6,564 bases of DNA from Mariniphaga sp964559175 (lineage in GTDB: Bacteria; Bacteroidota; Bacteroidia; Bacteroidales; Prolixibacteraceae): positions 1 to 6,564 of the forward strand of contig CAZLGT010000110.1 in assembly GCA_964559175.1 (NCBI GenBank), in the 5' to 3' direction. Shown here piece by piece: positions 1 through 6,384 of the stretch (its first letter is position 1; the number at the start of each line of letters is the position of its first letter). The position numbers were made by a program, and so were the translations under genes. The notes below the pieces were generated by a model. That model saw only the letters and a program-made list of their open reading frames with translations, was not told the origin of the DNA and made no database searches.

Positions 1-1067
1 TTGCTTGCATCTGCAACAGTGAGGGTAACTGTGTTTTCTCCTAAATTTTCACAGGCAAAATTGGTTTCAGATAACGTCATTGAAACGATTTCGCAATTAT
101 CGGTTGAACCGTTGTCAACCTGTTCTGCAGCAACTGAAGCCTGCCCATCGGCATCCAGATAAATGGTTACATCCTGTGCAATGGCAGTTGGAGAAATGGT
201 TTCGCGAACAGTAACTTCAAAACTACAGGAATTTGTAATCCCGTTTTCATCAGAGACTTCAAAAACATTGGTCGTGGTGCCTATCGGAAAAAATTCCCCG
301 GAAGCAATTCCGTCAACAAATTGTAGTTCGTCTATTGTAATATGGCAATTATAGAATGTTGCACCAAAATGTCCGCCCCAATAACCGACATCAATTCCTC
401 CATGTTCAAAATAAACATATCGCACTCCTTCGCCATAATCGGTAAAAATATGTTCTTCTGTAATCGGGGTTAACCCTACGCGATTTGGATTTTCTCTTGA
501 TCCCGAAGCATAAGATGCAATCACATTATGATTTTCATCCCTCAGCTCATACAAAACGTAATAAAAGTCCCTAGGATCAGGTAAGTTATAAATGTTATTT
601 AATTCTCTTGAGACAACATTTTCTCCCACTTTTATTGCCGGGGCATTATCCAGGAAGAAATCTTCATATCCGGCAGCCCGCAAATCAATCTCCTTCGACT
701 TTCTGATTGCAACATAACTTGTTTGACTATAGGATGTTTGATATCGTGTACCCTCTATATCGCTGAGAAATTCTTCACCTTCCTGTAAAGCTATCCACCC
801 GTCACCATTTGTTTCAAGAATTGTCCAATCCTTTAATTCGTCAGTACCGCTAGTTCCATATAGCAAATTAGAATAATTTACATTCGCACCGCAGCTTTCT
901 TTATCGACGTAAACTAACAAATCATTTGGGCAGGATATTGGAGGTGAGTTTTCGTCAATGGCTATTTTAATCGAACTCGATTCCATCGCACGGTTAAAGC
1001 CTTGTATGCTGGTTCCAAAACAAAAGGTTGAAACGAGCAGTAATAATAAAAGTAAATTTCTTTTCAT
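1..1067 (-). CDS. Secreted HYR-repeat protein with nested FBA-like sugar-binding domain (3' end outside window)
   Basis: This frame is open from the ATG at 1067 to the window edge (355 codons, no stop); the C-terminus is missing. Residues 1 to about 20 are a signal peptide (MKR, seven leucines, VSTFCFG) without a lipobox, so export to the periplasm or surface is expected. Residues 44-66 are the first half of an HYR domain (SCPNDLLVYVDKESCGANV) and residues 251-294 the second half (GIASGEFFPIGTTT, then CSFEVTV). Between them, about 67-248, lies an insert resembling the FBA domain of F-box proteins. A second repeat follows from 291 (SPTAIAQDVTIYLDADG, later NGSTDNC). HYR modules are immunoglobulin-like and typical of adhesins and type IX-secreted Bacteroidota proteins; a C-terminal sorting domain may lie beyond the edge. 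The start overlaps the upstream stop by ATGA. Substrate and exact role are unknown; glycan binding is inferred. Confidence 0.88.
   Translation of the reverse strand, partial: MKRNLLLLLLLVSTFCFGTSIQGFNRAMESSSIKIAIDENSPPISCPNDLLVYVDKESCGANVNYSNLLYGTSGTDELKDWTILETNGDGWIALQEGEEFLSDIEGTRYQTSYSQTSYVAIRKSKEIDLRAAGYEDFFLDNAPAIKVGENVVSRELNNIYNLPDPRDFYYVLYELRDENHNVIASYASGSRENPNRVGLTPITEEHIFTDYGEGVRYVYFEHGGIDVGYWGGHFGATFYNCHITIDELQFVDGIASGEFFPIGTTTNVFEVSDENGITNSCSFEVTVRETISPTAIAQDVTIYLDADGQASVAAEQVDNGSTDNCEIVSMTLSETNFACENLGENTVTLTVADAS
324..869 (-). other. FBA (F-box-associated)-like domain inserted in the HYR domain
   Basis: Residues about 67-248 of the secreted protein follow the order of motifs of the FBA domain of FBXO2/FBXO6/FBXO44 as I recall it. 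These are an NLL opening, a W followed by NGDGW, TSY, a K-x-K-E-IDLRAAGY segment followed by FFLD, a YELRDENHNVIASY strand, HIFTDYGEGVRYVYFEHGG, and YWGGHFGATFYN. In the eukaryotic family these read roughly as IDLxAEGYWEELLD, SHTFTDYGPGVRFVRFEHGG and YWKGWFGARVTNSS. In FBXO2 the Tyr-Trp of the last motif contacts the chitobiose core of N-glycans; both aromatics are present here (Y229, W230), while the following Lys is Gly. The module is a beta-sandwich, which suits insertion in a loop of another beta-sandwich. The assignment is from motif memory, not a profile search. Confidence 0.72.
1064..1067 (-). other. ATGA stop/start overlap (translational coupling site)
   Basis: The TGA of the receiver-like gene (1066-1064) shares two bases with the ATG of the secreted protein (1067-1065). 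The bases just upstream (minus strand ATCAAAAATCAATATC) contain no Shine-Dalgarno-like stretch, so re-initiation by ribosomes finishing the upstream gene is the likely route of translation. This implies that both are read from one mRNA. Confidence 0.7.
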
Positions 1068-1477
1068 GATATTGATTTTTGATTAATTGATTTTTTGTTT
1101 TTATCTGCTTTTTTAAGCACACTCAGCAATTCATCTTCACCAACAGGCTTGGCAAAAAACTCATCGAACCCCTCCTGCAGGGCAAGGGCAACAGCTGAAA
1201 TCCTGAATTTTGAAATTAAAATGAGGACTGGAGAAATAACTTTGCAATTGTGTTTGTTAAGCGATGCGGAATGAGAGAGAAATCCATCCATGTCGCCATC
1301 AATTATAATTGCAACAGTGCCGGCTGAATCGGTGCATTTAACTTGTACTTCGTTGCTATCCGAGGCAAAAACCACTTGATAACCTGTGTCCTGCAAGGCA
1401 GTAATGTTTTTACCACCAAGTGTATCAACACTCCCTCCTACAATAATTTGTCTTTTATGAATCAGTCCTTTCTGCAT
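1064..1477 (-). CDS. Receiver-like protein with degenerate active site (pseudo-receiver)
   Basis: This is a 137-residue protein when started at the ATG at 1477; a TTG directly before it at 1480 is an alternative start. It is about the size of a single receiver domain. The pattern fits that fold: a first strand QIIVGGS, a second strand YQVVFAS, a third strand VAIIIDGDMDGF that ends with a candidate phospho-acceptor Asp (D60), a fourth strand PVLILIS with Ser in the usual Ser/Thr place, and the switch Lys in FFAKPV (K110). The acidic pair normally following the first strand, which holds Mg2+, is replaced by Gly-Gly-Ser, and the loop after the Asp is shortened. Phosphorylation is therefore doubtful and it may act as a protein-binding module. 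No output domain is present. The tail is Lys-rich (DKNKKSINQKSIS). It is coupled to the secreted protein by ATGA. It is not recognisable as a named gene. Confidence 0.75.
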   Translation of the reverse strand: MQKGLIHKRQIIVGGSVDTLGGKNITALQDTGYQVVFASDSNEVQVKCTDSAGTVAIIIDGDMDGFLSHSASLNKHNCKVISPVLILISKFRISAVALALQEGFDEFFAKPVGEDELLSVLKKADKNKKSINQKSIS

Positions 1478-1729
1478 CAATCATCTTTAAAAGCGATTCA
1501 ATTATAGAATCAAAATCCGGGATCATGATAAGAATTGACACAAAAAAATCTACTGATTATCTTCTTATTTAGTCTTATGTATCTGAATACAAATAGATTA
1601 AATGAATAATTCTGAAGTTGTCAAGGGTGTTCAAATTAACTTACATTCGTTTAATTGTCTTTCTTTAAACAATTTACATAAAAAAAGAAGAAATACAGAA
1701 GATGAAGTAAGTGCTTGTTAGTTTTTGTT
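1478..1729 (-). other. AT-rich spacer between the two receiver-type genes
   Basis: About 250 bases with no convincing gene. I see no intrinsic terminator after the CheY-like gene and no full TTTG/TAnnTTTG promoter for the receiver-like gene, so read-through from upstream is possible. Small inverted repeats occur at 1578-1591 (TGTAT-CTGA-ATACA) and 1649-1670 (GTTTAA, ten bases, TTAAAC). A 23-codon open frame (1526-1455, minus) overlaps the start of the receiver-like gene in another frame. Confidence 0.5.
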
Positions 1730-2122
1730 TTAGCTTTCGTTTCCAGTCAGCCATTTTTGGGCAATGGCCTGTACAACTTTCAAATTCAGGGGTTTCGATA
1801 AATAATCGTTACAACCGCTGGCAACTGCCTGCCTGATGGAATCCTGGCCCACGTAAGCAGTAAGTATTACTACCGGTATTTTATTGTTTACCTGTTTAAT
1901 TCTACGGGTAGCTTCAAAACCAGTCATCATGGGCATCATGACATCCATAAAAATCAAATCGATGGGCGTTCCTTTTTGAACAAGCTCCAACGCTTCCCTA
2001 CCGTTTTGCGCAGTAATAATTTTTATTCCACTTTTTTTCAGTGTTTCTTTCAGATACACTACAGTATGATAGTCGTCTTCAGCAATAAGTAAAGTAAAAC
2101 CGGACAAATCAAAATTTTCCAT
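1730..2122 (-). CDS. Stand-alone CheY-like response regulator receiver
   Basis: A 130-residue single receiver domain with no output domain. All active-site residues are visible: the acidic cluster E15-D16-D17 (IAEDD), phospho-acceptor D60 in FMDVMMPMMTG, T88 in VILTAY, Y107 and K110 in DYLSKPL. It should accept a phosphoryl group from a histidine kinase or phosphotransfer protein and signal by protein-protein contact; no kinase lies in the window. The receiver most resembles those attached to hybrid kinases in Bacteroidota. Its ATG at 2122 lies 56 bases after the stop of the TPR/LuxR gene on the same strand, with no promoter or terminator seen between, so co-transcription is likely. No clear Shine-Dalgarno precedes the ATG, which is normal for the phylum. 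The partner is unknown; the TPR/LuxR protein is a natural candidate (inference). Confidence 0.92.
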   Translation of the reverse strand: MENFDLSGFTLLIAEDDYHTVVYLKETLKKSGIKIITAQNGREALELVQKGTPIDLIFMDVMMPMMTGFEATRRIKQVNNKIPVVILTAYVGQDSIRQAVASGCNDYLSKPLNLKVVQAIAQKWLTGNES

Positions 2123-2178
2123 GGGTTAAGTAGTTTTAACTTATCTGTATTGAATGCATATTCTTTTTTTTAGTTCCA

Positions 2179-3960
2179 TCAAACACAAATTAAATGGCTT
2201 ACCAGGTTCTTCTGGCCGTCTAATCCAAGCTTTTTCCTGATGGAATGCCGTCGTTGATCAATGGTGGAGACAGACAGGTTTAGCAGGTTCGCTATTTCTT
2301 TCGATGGCAGGTTCATACGCAGCAAAGCGCACAATTGCAGTTCACTTTGACTAAGTTCAGGACAGATATTCAGTAATTTTTCATAAAACCCGCCATGCAT
2401 TTGTACAAACATTTGTTCAAAGTCAGATAAAGGATCACGTGATACCTCGCGGGTTATTTCTTTCAGGGCAGCTGAAAACTCTTTTCTGTCCTTTTTTCGG
2501 GAAAACCGGTTGGAAAAAACTTTAAGTTTTTCATTAATCGATTGGTTTAATTGCTCAATGTTTGCCTGCCTCAACGTTTGAAAAACCAGTTCCTGTTCTT
2601 TTTTCTCCAAATCGAGGCGGTAACGTACCGATTCCTTCTCGTGCAACTGTTTATCCAGATTGATTTTCTCAATTTGCGTTATTCTTTGAATGTTATCATT
2701 CTCCAATACCAGAGCACGTTGCCTTCCTAAATGTATTTTTCTGTTTTGAAAAAAGACCAACACCATCCCTATTACCACCGCCCCAATTAAAGCAATAATA
2801 AGATAAGCCTTTAGCAATGCTTGCTGTTGCTTTTGGTTGGTTAGTTCCAAAATCTGTTTCTCCTTTTTATTCACCTCATACAGAGTCCGCAGCTGGGCAA
2901 TATTTCCGCTTGTTTTTTCATTAGAGTTTTGTTGCAGTAATTCATTGTACCTGGATAAAACCTGTGAATGTTCGTTTGTATTTCCGGTTGCTGCATACAA
3001 TTTTGTAAGCATTAAGTATGCATTAAGTTGCTGTTTTCTTGCATTGCTGCTTTCCAACAGACTTAATGCTTCCCAAAAATATTTTTCGGCTTCAGGGTAA
3101 TCCTTTTCGGCTAAAAAAGAATATTTTCCCTTAAGAAAATAAAAGTTTCCCCTGGAATACGGATTTGAAACCTTTTCAACTAATCGGGCTGCCTTTTCCA
3201 ACTCTTGTTTTGCATCCGAAAAATTTTCGTTTTCCAGCAGGAAATCAATTTTATCATGACTTGCCGAACTATGTTCCAACAGGTTTTCTATTTTCCCGTA
3301 GTATTCGATAGCCTGATTATATGCTTCTATTACTTTTTCTGGTTTTCCGGAGTTAGTATAAAGGATGGCTAAGTTATGATAGCACAATCCAATATGATTG
3401 TCATTTTCGGTTTGGTAAAAATAATCAAGTGCTTTATTTAGGTACACTTCAGATTCTTTATAATCTGACAACCAGACATAAAGAAGTCCTATGTTGATAT
3501 ATGACTGAAATATGCTTAAAGAATCGCCAAGGTTTTCAGCCAATTGAAGTGAATTCAAATAGGCCTCCAATGCTTTTTCAAAGTCATTTTCATATTCGTA
3601 AATGATTCCCAGATTGTTCCAAAGAGCCGAGGCAAACTCCTGATTTTCAACCGCCAAACTGGTTTCCAGCCCTTTGCGGTAAAATTCGGCAGACAGTAAA
3701 TGGTTGCCCTTATAGTAGTGGATTATTCCCAAAAGATAGTATGAACGTGCTGTTAATGAATCATTGCCGGCTATCAGACTTTTTTCCAGCACATAATTAG
3801 CCGTGCTGTCTGCCTCCTCGATATTATGGGAAATTAATTTTCTTACATTGTTCAGCAAAAAAGCCAGTGAATCGGGCTCTGCAGAAACCGCTGCCCGGCA
3901 ATCTTCAATATAAAATACAAAAAGGGGAAACAACGAAAAAAGGGAAAGCTTTCGAAGCAT
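2179..3960 (-). CDS. TPR / transmembrane / coiled-coil / LuxR-type HTH transcriptional regulator
   Basis: A 593-residue membrane-tethered regulator from the ATG at 3960. Residues 1 to about 24 are a signal sequence (MLRKLSLFSLFPLFVFYI). Residues about 65-345 hold several tetratricopeptide repeats with typical helix pairs (for example LWNNLGIIYEYENDFEKALE). A transmembrane helix at about 385-404 (LIIALIGAVVIGMVLVFF) is followed by a charged coiled coil to about 485, and the C-terminus (about 536-580) is a LuxR/GerE-like helix-turn-helix (LSQSELQLCALL, then SKEIANLLNLSVSTIDQRR and IRKKLGL). The predicted topology puts the TPRs in the periplasm and the HTH in the cytoplasm, so a periplasmic signal could act on DNA binding without a kinase. 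The frame extends to a TTG at 4008, but that codon forms the end of a promoter-like box and would put extra residues before the signal peptide. Proteins of this layout are common in Bacteroidota; the target genes here are unknown, with the downstream genes as candidates. Confidence 0.88.
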   Translation of the reverse strand: MLRKLSLFSLFPLFVFYIEDCRAAVSAEPDSLAFLLNNVRKLISHNIEEADSTANYVLEKSLIAGNDSLTARSYYLLGIIHYYKGNHLLSAEFYRKGLETSLAVENQEFASALWNNLGIIYEYENDFEKALEAYLNSLQLAENLGDSLSIFQSYINIGLLYVWLSDYKESEVYLNKALDYFYQTENDNHIGLCYHNLAILYTNSGKPEKVIEAYNQAIEYYGKIENLLEHSSASHDKIDFLLENENFSDAKQELEKAARLVEKVSNPYSRGNFYFLKGKYSFLAEKDYPEAEKYFWEALSLLESSNARKQQLNAYLMLTKLYAATGNTNEHSQVLSRYNELLQQNSNEKTSGNIAQLRTLYEVNKKEKQILELTNQKQQQALLKAYLIIALIGAVVIGMVLVFFQNRKIHLGRQRALVLENDNIQRITQIEKINLDKQLHEKESVRYRLDLEKKEQELVFQTLRQANIEQLNQSINEKLKVFSNRFSRKKDRKEFSAALKEITREVSRDPLSDFEQMFVQMHGGFYEKLLNICPELSQSELQLCALLRMNLPSKEIANLLNLSVSTIDQRRHSIRKKLGLDGQKNLVSHLICV

Positions 3961-4005
3961 TAAATTCCGGTTAAAATAGTTACCAACTTTTGAAATTCTC
4001 TGCAG

Positions 4006-4013
4006 CAAAAATA
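4006..4013 (-). promoter_or_regulatory. Candidate -7 box of the TPR/LuxR gene promoter
   Basis: The minus strand reads TATTTTTG, an exact match to the Bacteroidota -7 consensus TAnnTTTG, about 45 bases upstream of the ATG at 3960 and just downstream of the otsAB terminator. A TTTG that could be the -33 element lies in the terminator's T-tract, but the gap of 15 bases is shorter than usual (about 19-21). The box would give a leader of about 40 bases and argues against the TTG start at 4008. Confidence 0.4.
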
Positions 4014-4029
4014 GAAGAATTTGTTTAAC

Positions 4030-4057
4030 AAAAAAACGCCGAACAGGCTGCCCGACG
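4030..4057 (-). terminator. Intrinsic terminator of the otsAB gene
   Basis: On the minus strand CGTCGGGCA-GCC-TGTTCGGCG forms a nine-pair stem (six Watson-Crick pairs and three G-U pairs) with a three-base loop, directly followed by seven T. It begins about 30 bases after the otsAB stop codon. On the plus strand the three G-U pairs become A-C mismatches, so the hairpin works mainly for minus-strand transcripts. It separates the trehalose gene from the regulator block. Confidence 0.78.
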
Positions 4058-4087
4058 GTTTTTCAGTTAAAATTTAATGTTTATAAA

Positions 4088-6301
4088 TTATTCTTCACAC
4101 GCCAGTTTTTGCAACAGGCTGCGCACTTCTTCAAAATTTTCCACTTTGTAGCCCGCAACTGTTTTTGCCATACCTACTTTAATGGTAATGGCTTCGGCAG
4201 GCAGGTCGGAAAACAGAAATTCGTCGGTCCAGTCGTCGCCAATGGCCAGAATTTTATCGGCAGGCTGTGCATAGAGCACTTTCAAAGCAGCCCTGCCTTT
4301 GTTTATGCCCCGGTTTTTAATCTCAATCACTTTATTTCCTTCCAGTATTTCGAGGTTGAGATTTGCAACCAGACTGGTCATTTCATCTTTCAGTTCGATG
4401 GCACGATTGTGACCCAGCTCGGGGTCCGATTTACGGTAATGCCACACAAGGCTGTAATTTTTCTCTTCGATGAATGAGCCTGGCGTACGGTCCACATAAA
4501 ATTCGAGTGCAGAACGGATGCTTTCCTTCCACGAGTCGTCGAGCGGTTCTATCATTTCCCAGTCGCTACCGGCTGACCGGTACCAAACCCCGTGCTCCAC
4601 AATCAGCGTATAGGATTTATCCCCAAACCATTCCTCAAAAGTATCCTTGTCCCTGCCGCTGATAAGTACCACCCTGTTTTTTGGATTTTTAGCCAGATTA
4701 TCCAGCAAATCATATAATTCTTTATCAGGACGGGCATGTTTCGGATTGTCTTCAAAGCCGGTAAGTGTGCCATCGTAGTCCAGGAAGAAAATCCGGTTAT
4801 CAGATGCGCAAACTTCTTTTACTATATTGTCTTTCGTAGATGGTGTTAATTTTTTTGCCAGGTAATTTTGTTCGTTTTGGCGAACCTGATCCAAAGCGTT
4901 CAGGAAATCAGTTGCCCATTTTTCAATGTCATAACGTTTTAAACGTTTCTGCAAAATGGTATTTCGTTCAACTTGCTCATCCAAAGGCATTTCAATGGCC
5001 TTTTTAATGGCGGCAGCAATTTGGGCTTTATCGTTGGGATTAATAATGAGGGCCTCGCTCATTTCTTTGGAAGCGCCTGCCATTTCGCTCAAAATCAACA
5101 CTCCCCGGCCATCGGTTTTGGAAGCAATAAATTCTTTGGCCACCAGGTTCATTCCATCGCGGACAGGCGTAATCAATGCAATTTCGCAATAATTGTAAAG
5201 ATCAACCAGATTTACAAAAGGCATGGAGCGATAAAAATACCAAATGGGTGTGCGGTTAATTGTTGAATATTCGCCGTTAATCCGTCCCACAATTTCATCC
5301 ACTTCGCTTTTCATCTGCTGATATTGGTCAACTCCAATGCGCGACGGGACTGCCAGCAACACCAAAGTCACTTTATCGCGGTATTGCGGGTATTCCTGTA
5401 AAAAATATTCGAATGCCTGCAAACGGTTAATCAGCCCTTTGGTATAGTCGAGCCGGTCAATGGAAAGCACAAACTTCATTTCGGGATAAAGCAGATAGTA
5501 GCGTTCCAGTTCTTTGCGAACTTCCGATTTATCGCGTACCGAGCGTTTCTGCGATTCCATAGCTGAATCATGAAACTTGTCGTAATCGATTCCCATGGGG
5601 AAGTTGTCCACTTTCACAATCCGCTTAGGCATATTAATTTCGTTGATATTAATATCGTATCCCAGCAACCGGCGCACCGAACTCATAAAATGACGTTCAT
5701 AGTCGAACGTATGAAATCCGAGCAAGTCGGCCCCCAGCATTCCTTCAATAATTTCGTTACGCCAGGGTAAAATGCGGAAAAGCTCGTAGGAAGGAAACGG
5801 GATGTGCAGGAAAAATCCGATGGTAACATCCGGAAATTTTTCCTTTATCATTTGGGGTAAAAGCAGCAGGTGGTAATCGTGCACCCAAATACGGTCAACC
5901 CCCTCCATATTTTCGGCTATTACATCGGCAAACTTTTGGTTAACCCTTTTGTAGGCCTGCCACTGTTCTTCTTCGTACTCCACAAACTGATTGAAATAGT
6001 GGAACAACGGCCAGATGGTTTTATTGCTGAACCCTTCGTAGTAGAGCTCTACTTCTTCCTTTGTGAGATTCACATCCACACACTCCTCTTTCTTCAGAGC
6101 CTGGTTAACCAACTTTTGCTGTTTACTGTTCAACTCGTTTTTATCTACCCCCGACCAGCCAATCCACAGGCTGTCAAACGATTTGCTCACCGAAATCATT
6201 CCGGTAGCCAGCCCGCCAACACTAGGGGTTACTTCCACATTCTCTTCATCAATATTAATCTGTACCGGTAACCGGTTTGAAATAATTAGAAATCGACTCA
6301 T
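4088..6301 (-). CDS. otsAB: Bifunctional trehalose-6-phosphate synthase / trehalose-phosphatase (OtsA-OtsB fusion)
   Basis: A 737-residue cytoplasmic enzyme expected to make trehalose 6-phosphate from UDP-glucose and glucose 6-phosphate and then dephosphorylate it to trehalose. Residues 1 to about 475 are a GT20 synthase: SNRLP with R10, the GG of VGGLATG, GWSG, YYEGFSNKTIWP, HDYHLLLLP with D142, FLHIPFP with H166, DRLDYTKGL with R283 and K288, and RDGMNLVAKEF with D382 and E390. Residues about 495-735 are a HAD phosphatase: LDYDGT (D508, D510), LISGR, EHG, NKGRAA and GDDWTDE. All expected catalytic residues are visible, and the length is close to that of separate OtsA plus OtsB. The ATG at 6301 gives the family-typical MSRFLIISNRLP start; an in-frame ATG at 6325 would add eight residues. 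Trehalose serves as compatible solute or storage sugar. The gene is divergent from a GH15 gene and followed by its own terminator. Its base composition looks richer in G and C than the regulator and adhesin genes downstream. Confidence 0.96.
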   Translation of the reverse strand: MSRFLIISNRLPVQINIDEENVEVTPSVGGLATGMISVSKSFDSLWIGWSGVDKNELNSKQQKLVNQALKKEECVDVNLTKEEVELYYEGFSNKTIWPLFHYFNQFVEYEEEQWQAYKRVNQKFADVIAENMEGVDRIWVHDYHLLLLPQMIKEKFPDVTIGFFLHIPFPSYELFRILPWRNEIIEGMLGADLLGFHTFDYERHFMSSVRRLLGYDININEINMPKRIVKVDNFPMGIDYDKFHDSAMESQKRSVRDKSEVRKELERYYLLYPEMKFVLSIDRLDYTKGLINRLQAFEYFLQEYPQYRDKVTLVLLAVPSRIGVDQYQQMKSEVDEIVGRINGEYSTINRTPIWYFYRSMPFVNLVDLYNYCEIALITPVRDGMNLVAKEFIASKTDGRGVLILSEMAGASKEMSEALIINPNDKAQIAAAIKKAIEMPLDEQVERNTILQKRLKRYDIEKWATDFLNALDQVRQNEQNYLAKKLTPSTKDNIVKEVCASDNRIFFLDYDGTLTGFEDNPKHARPDKELYDLLDNLAKNPKNRVVLISGRDKDTFEEWFGDKSYTLIVEHGVWYRSAGSDWEMIEPLDDSWKESIRSALEFYVDRTPGSFIEEKNYSLVWHYRKSDPELGHNRAIELKDEMTSLVANLNLEILEGNKVIEIKNRGINKGRAALKVLYAQPADKILAIGDDWTDEFLFSDLPAEAITIKVGMAKTVAGYKVENFEEVRSLLQKLACEE

Positions 6302-6333
6302 AGTTTTTCTATATTTGTTCGCCATTATATAAT

Positions 6334-6352
6334 CAAATACAACTCGTATTTG
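6334..6352. promoter_or_regulatory. Inverted repeat in the divergent otsAB / GH15 promoter region
   Basis: CAAATAC-AACTC-GTATTTG is a perfect seven-base inverted repeat with a five-base spacer, central in the region between the two divergent starts. It could be an operator for a dimeric regulator controlling both genes. Alternatively each arm may simply be part of a -7 box: on the minus strand TGTATTTG (6341-6334) matches five of six fixed bases of TAnnTTTG, with a TTTG 22 bases upstream (6367-6364), and would start otsAB mRNA near 6327, favouring the ATG at 6301. The plus-strand arm fits the box less well. Confidence 0.4.
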
Positions 6353-6384
6353 TCAAAGTTAAACAAAAAGAAGCAGAAATAATA

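Noticed and set aside
163..354. Plus-strand 63-codon frame near the left edge
   Set aside because: It is antisense to the HYR coding sequence, which is open across the whole stretch and shows clear HYR motifs.
1649..1670. GTTTAA/TTAAAC inverted repeat in the 1478-1729 spacer as a terminator
   Set aside because: The six-base AT-rich stem with a ten-base loop and no following T-tract on either strand is too weak.
2127..2143. Small inverted repeat TAAGT-AGTTTTA-ACTTA before the CheY-like gene
   Set aside because: Five-base arms in AT-rich DNA are expected by chance; there is no T-tract or motif to make it a terminator or operator.
2837..3100. Plus-strand 87-codon frame within the TPR/LuxR gene
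   Set aside because: It is antisense to a convincing TPR region, with Cys/Ser/Phe-rich composition typical of a shadow frame.
3961..4008. Upstream TTG start of the TPR/LuxR gene at 4008
   Set aside because: It would add 16 residues before a good signal peptide, and the TTG is part of the TATTTTTG promoter-like box; the ATG at 3960 is preferred.
4109..6332. Several plus-strand open frames (up to about 130 codons) opposite otsAB, including 5870-6271
   Set aside because: They lie wholly antisense to a gene with complete GT20 and HAD motifs, show no recognisable domains and are explained by the codon pattern of the real gene.
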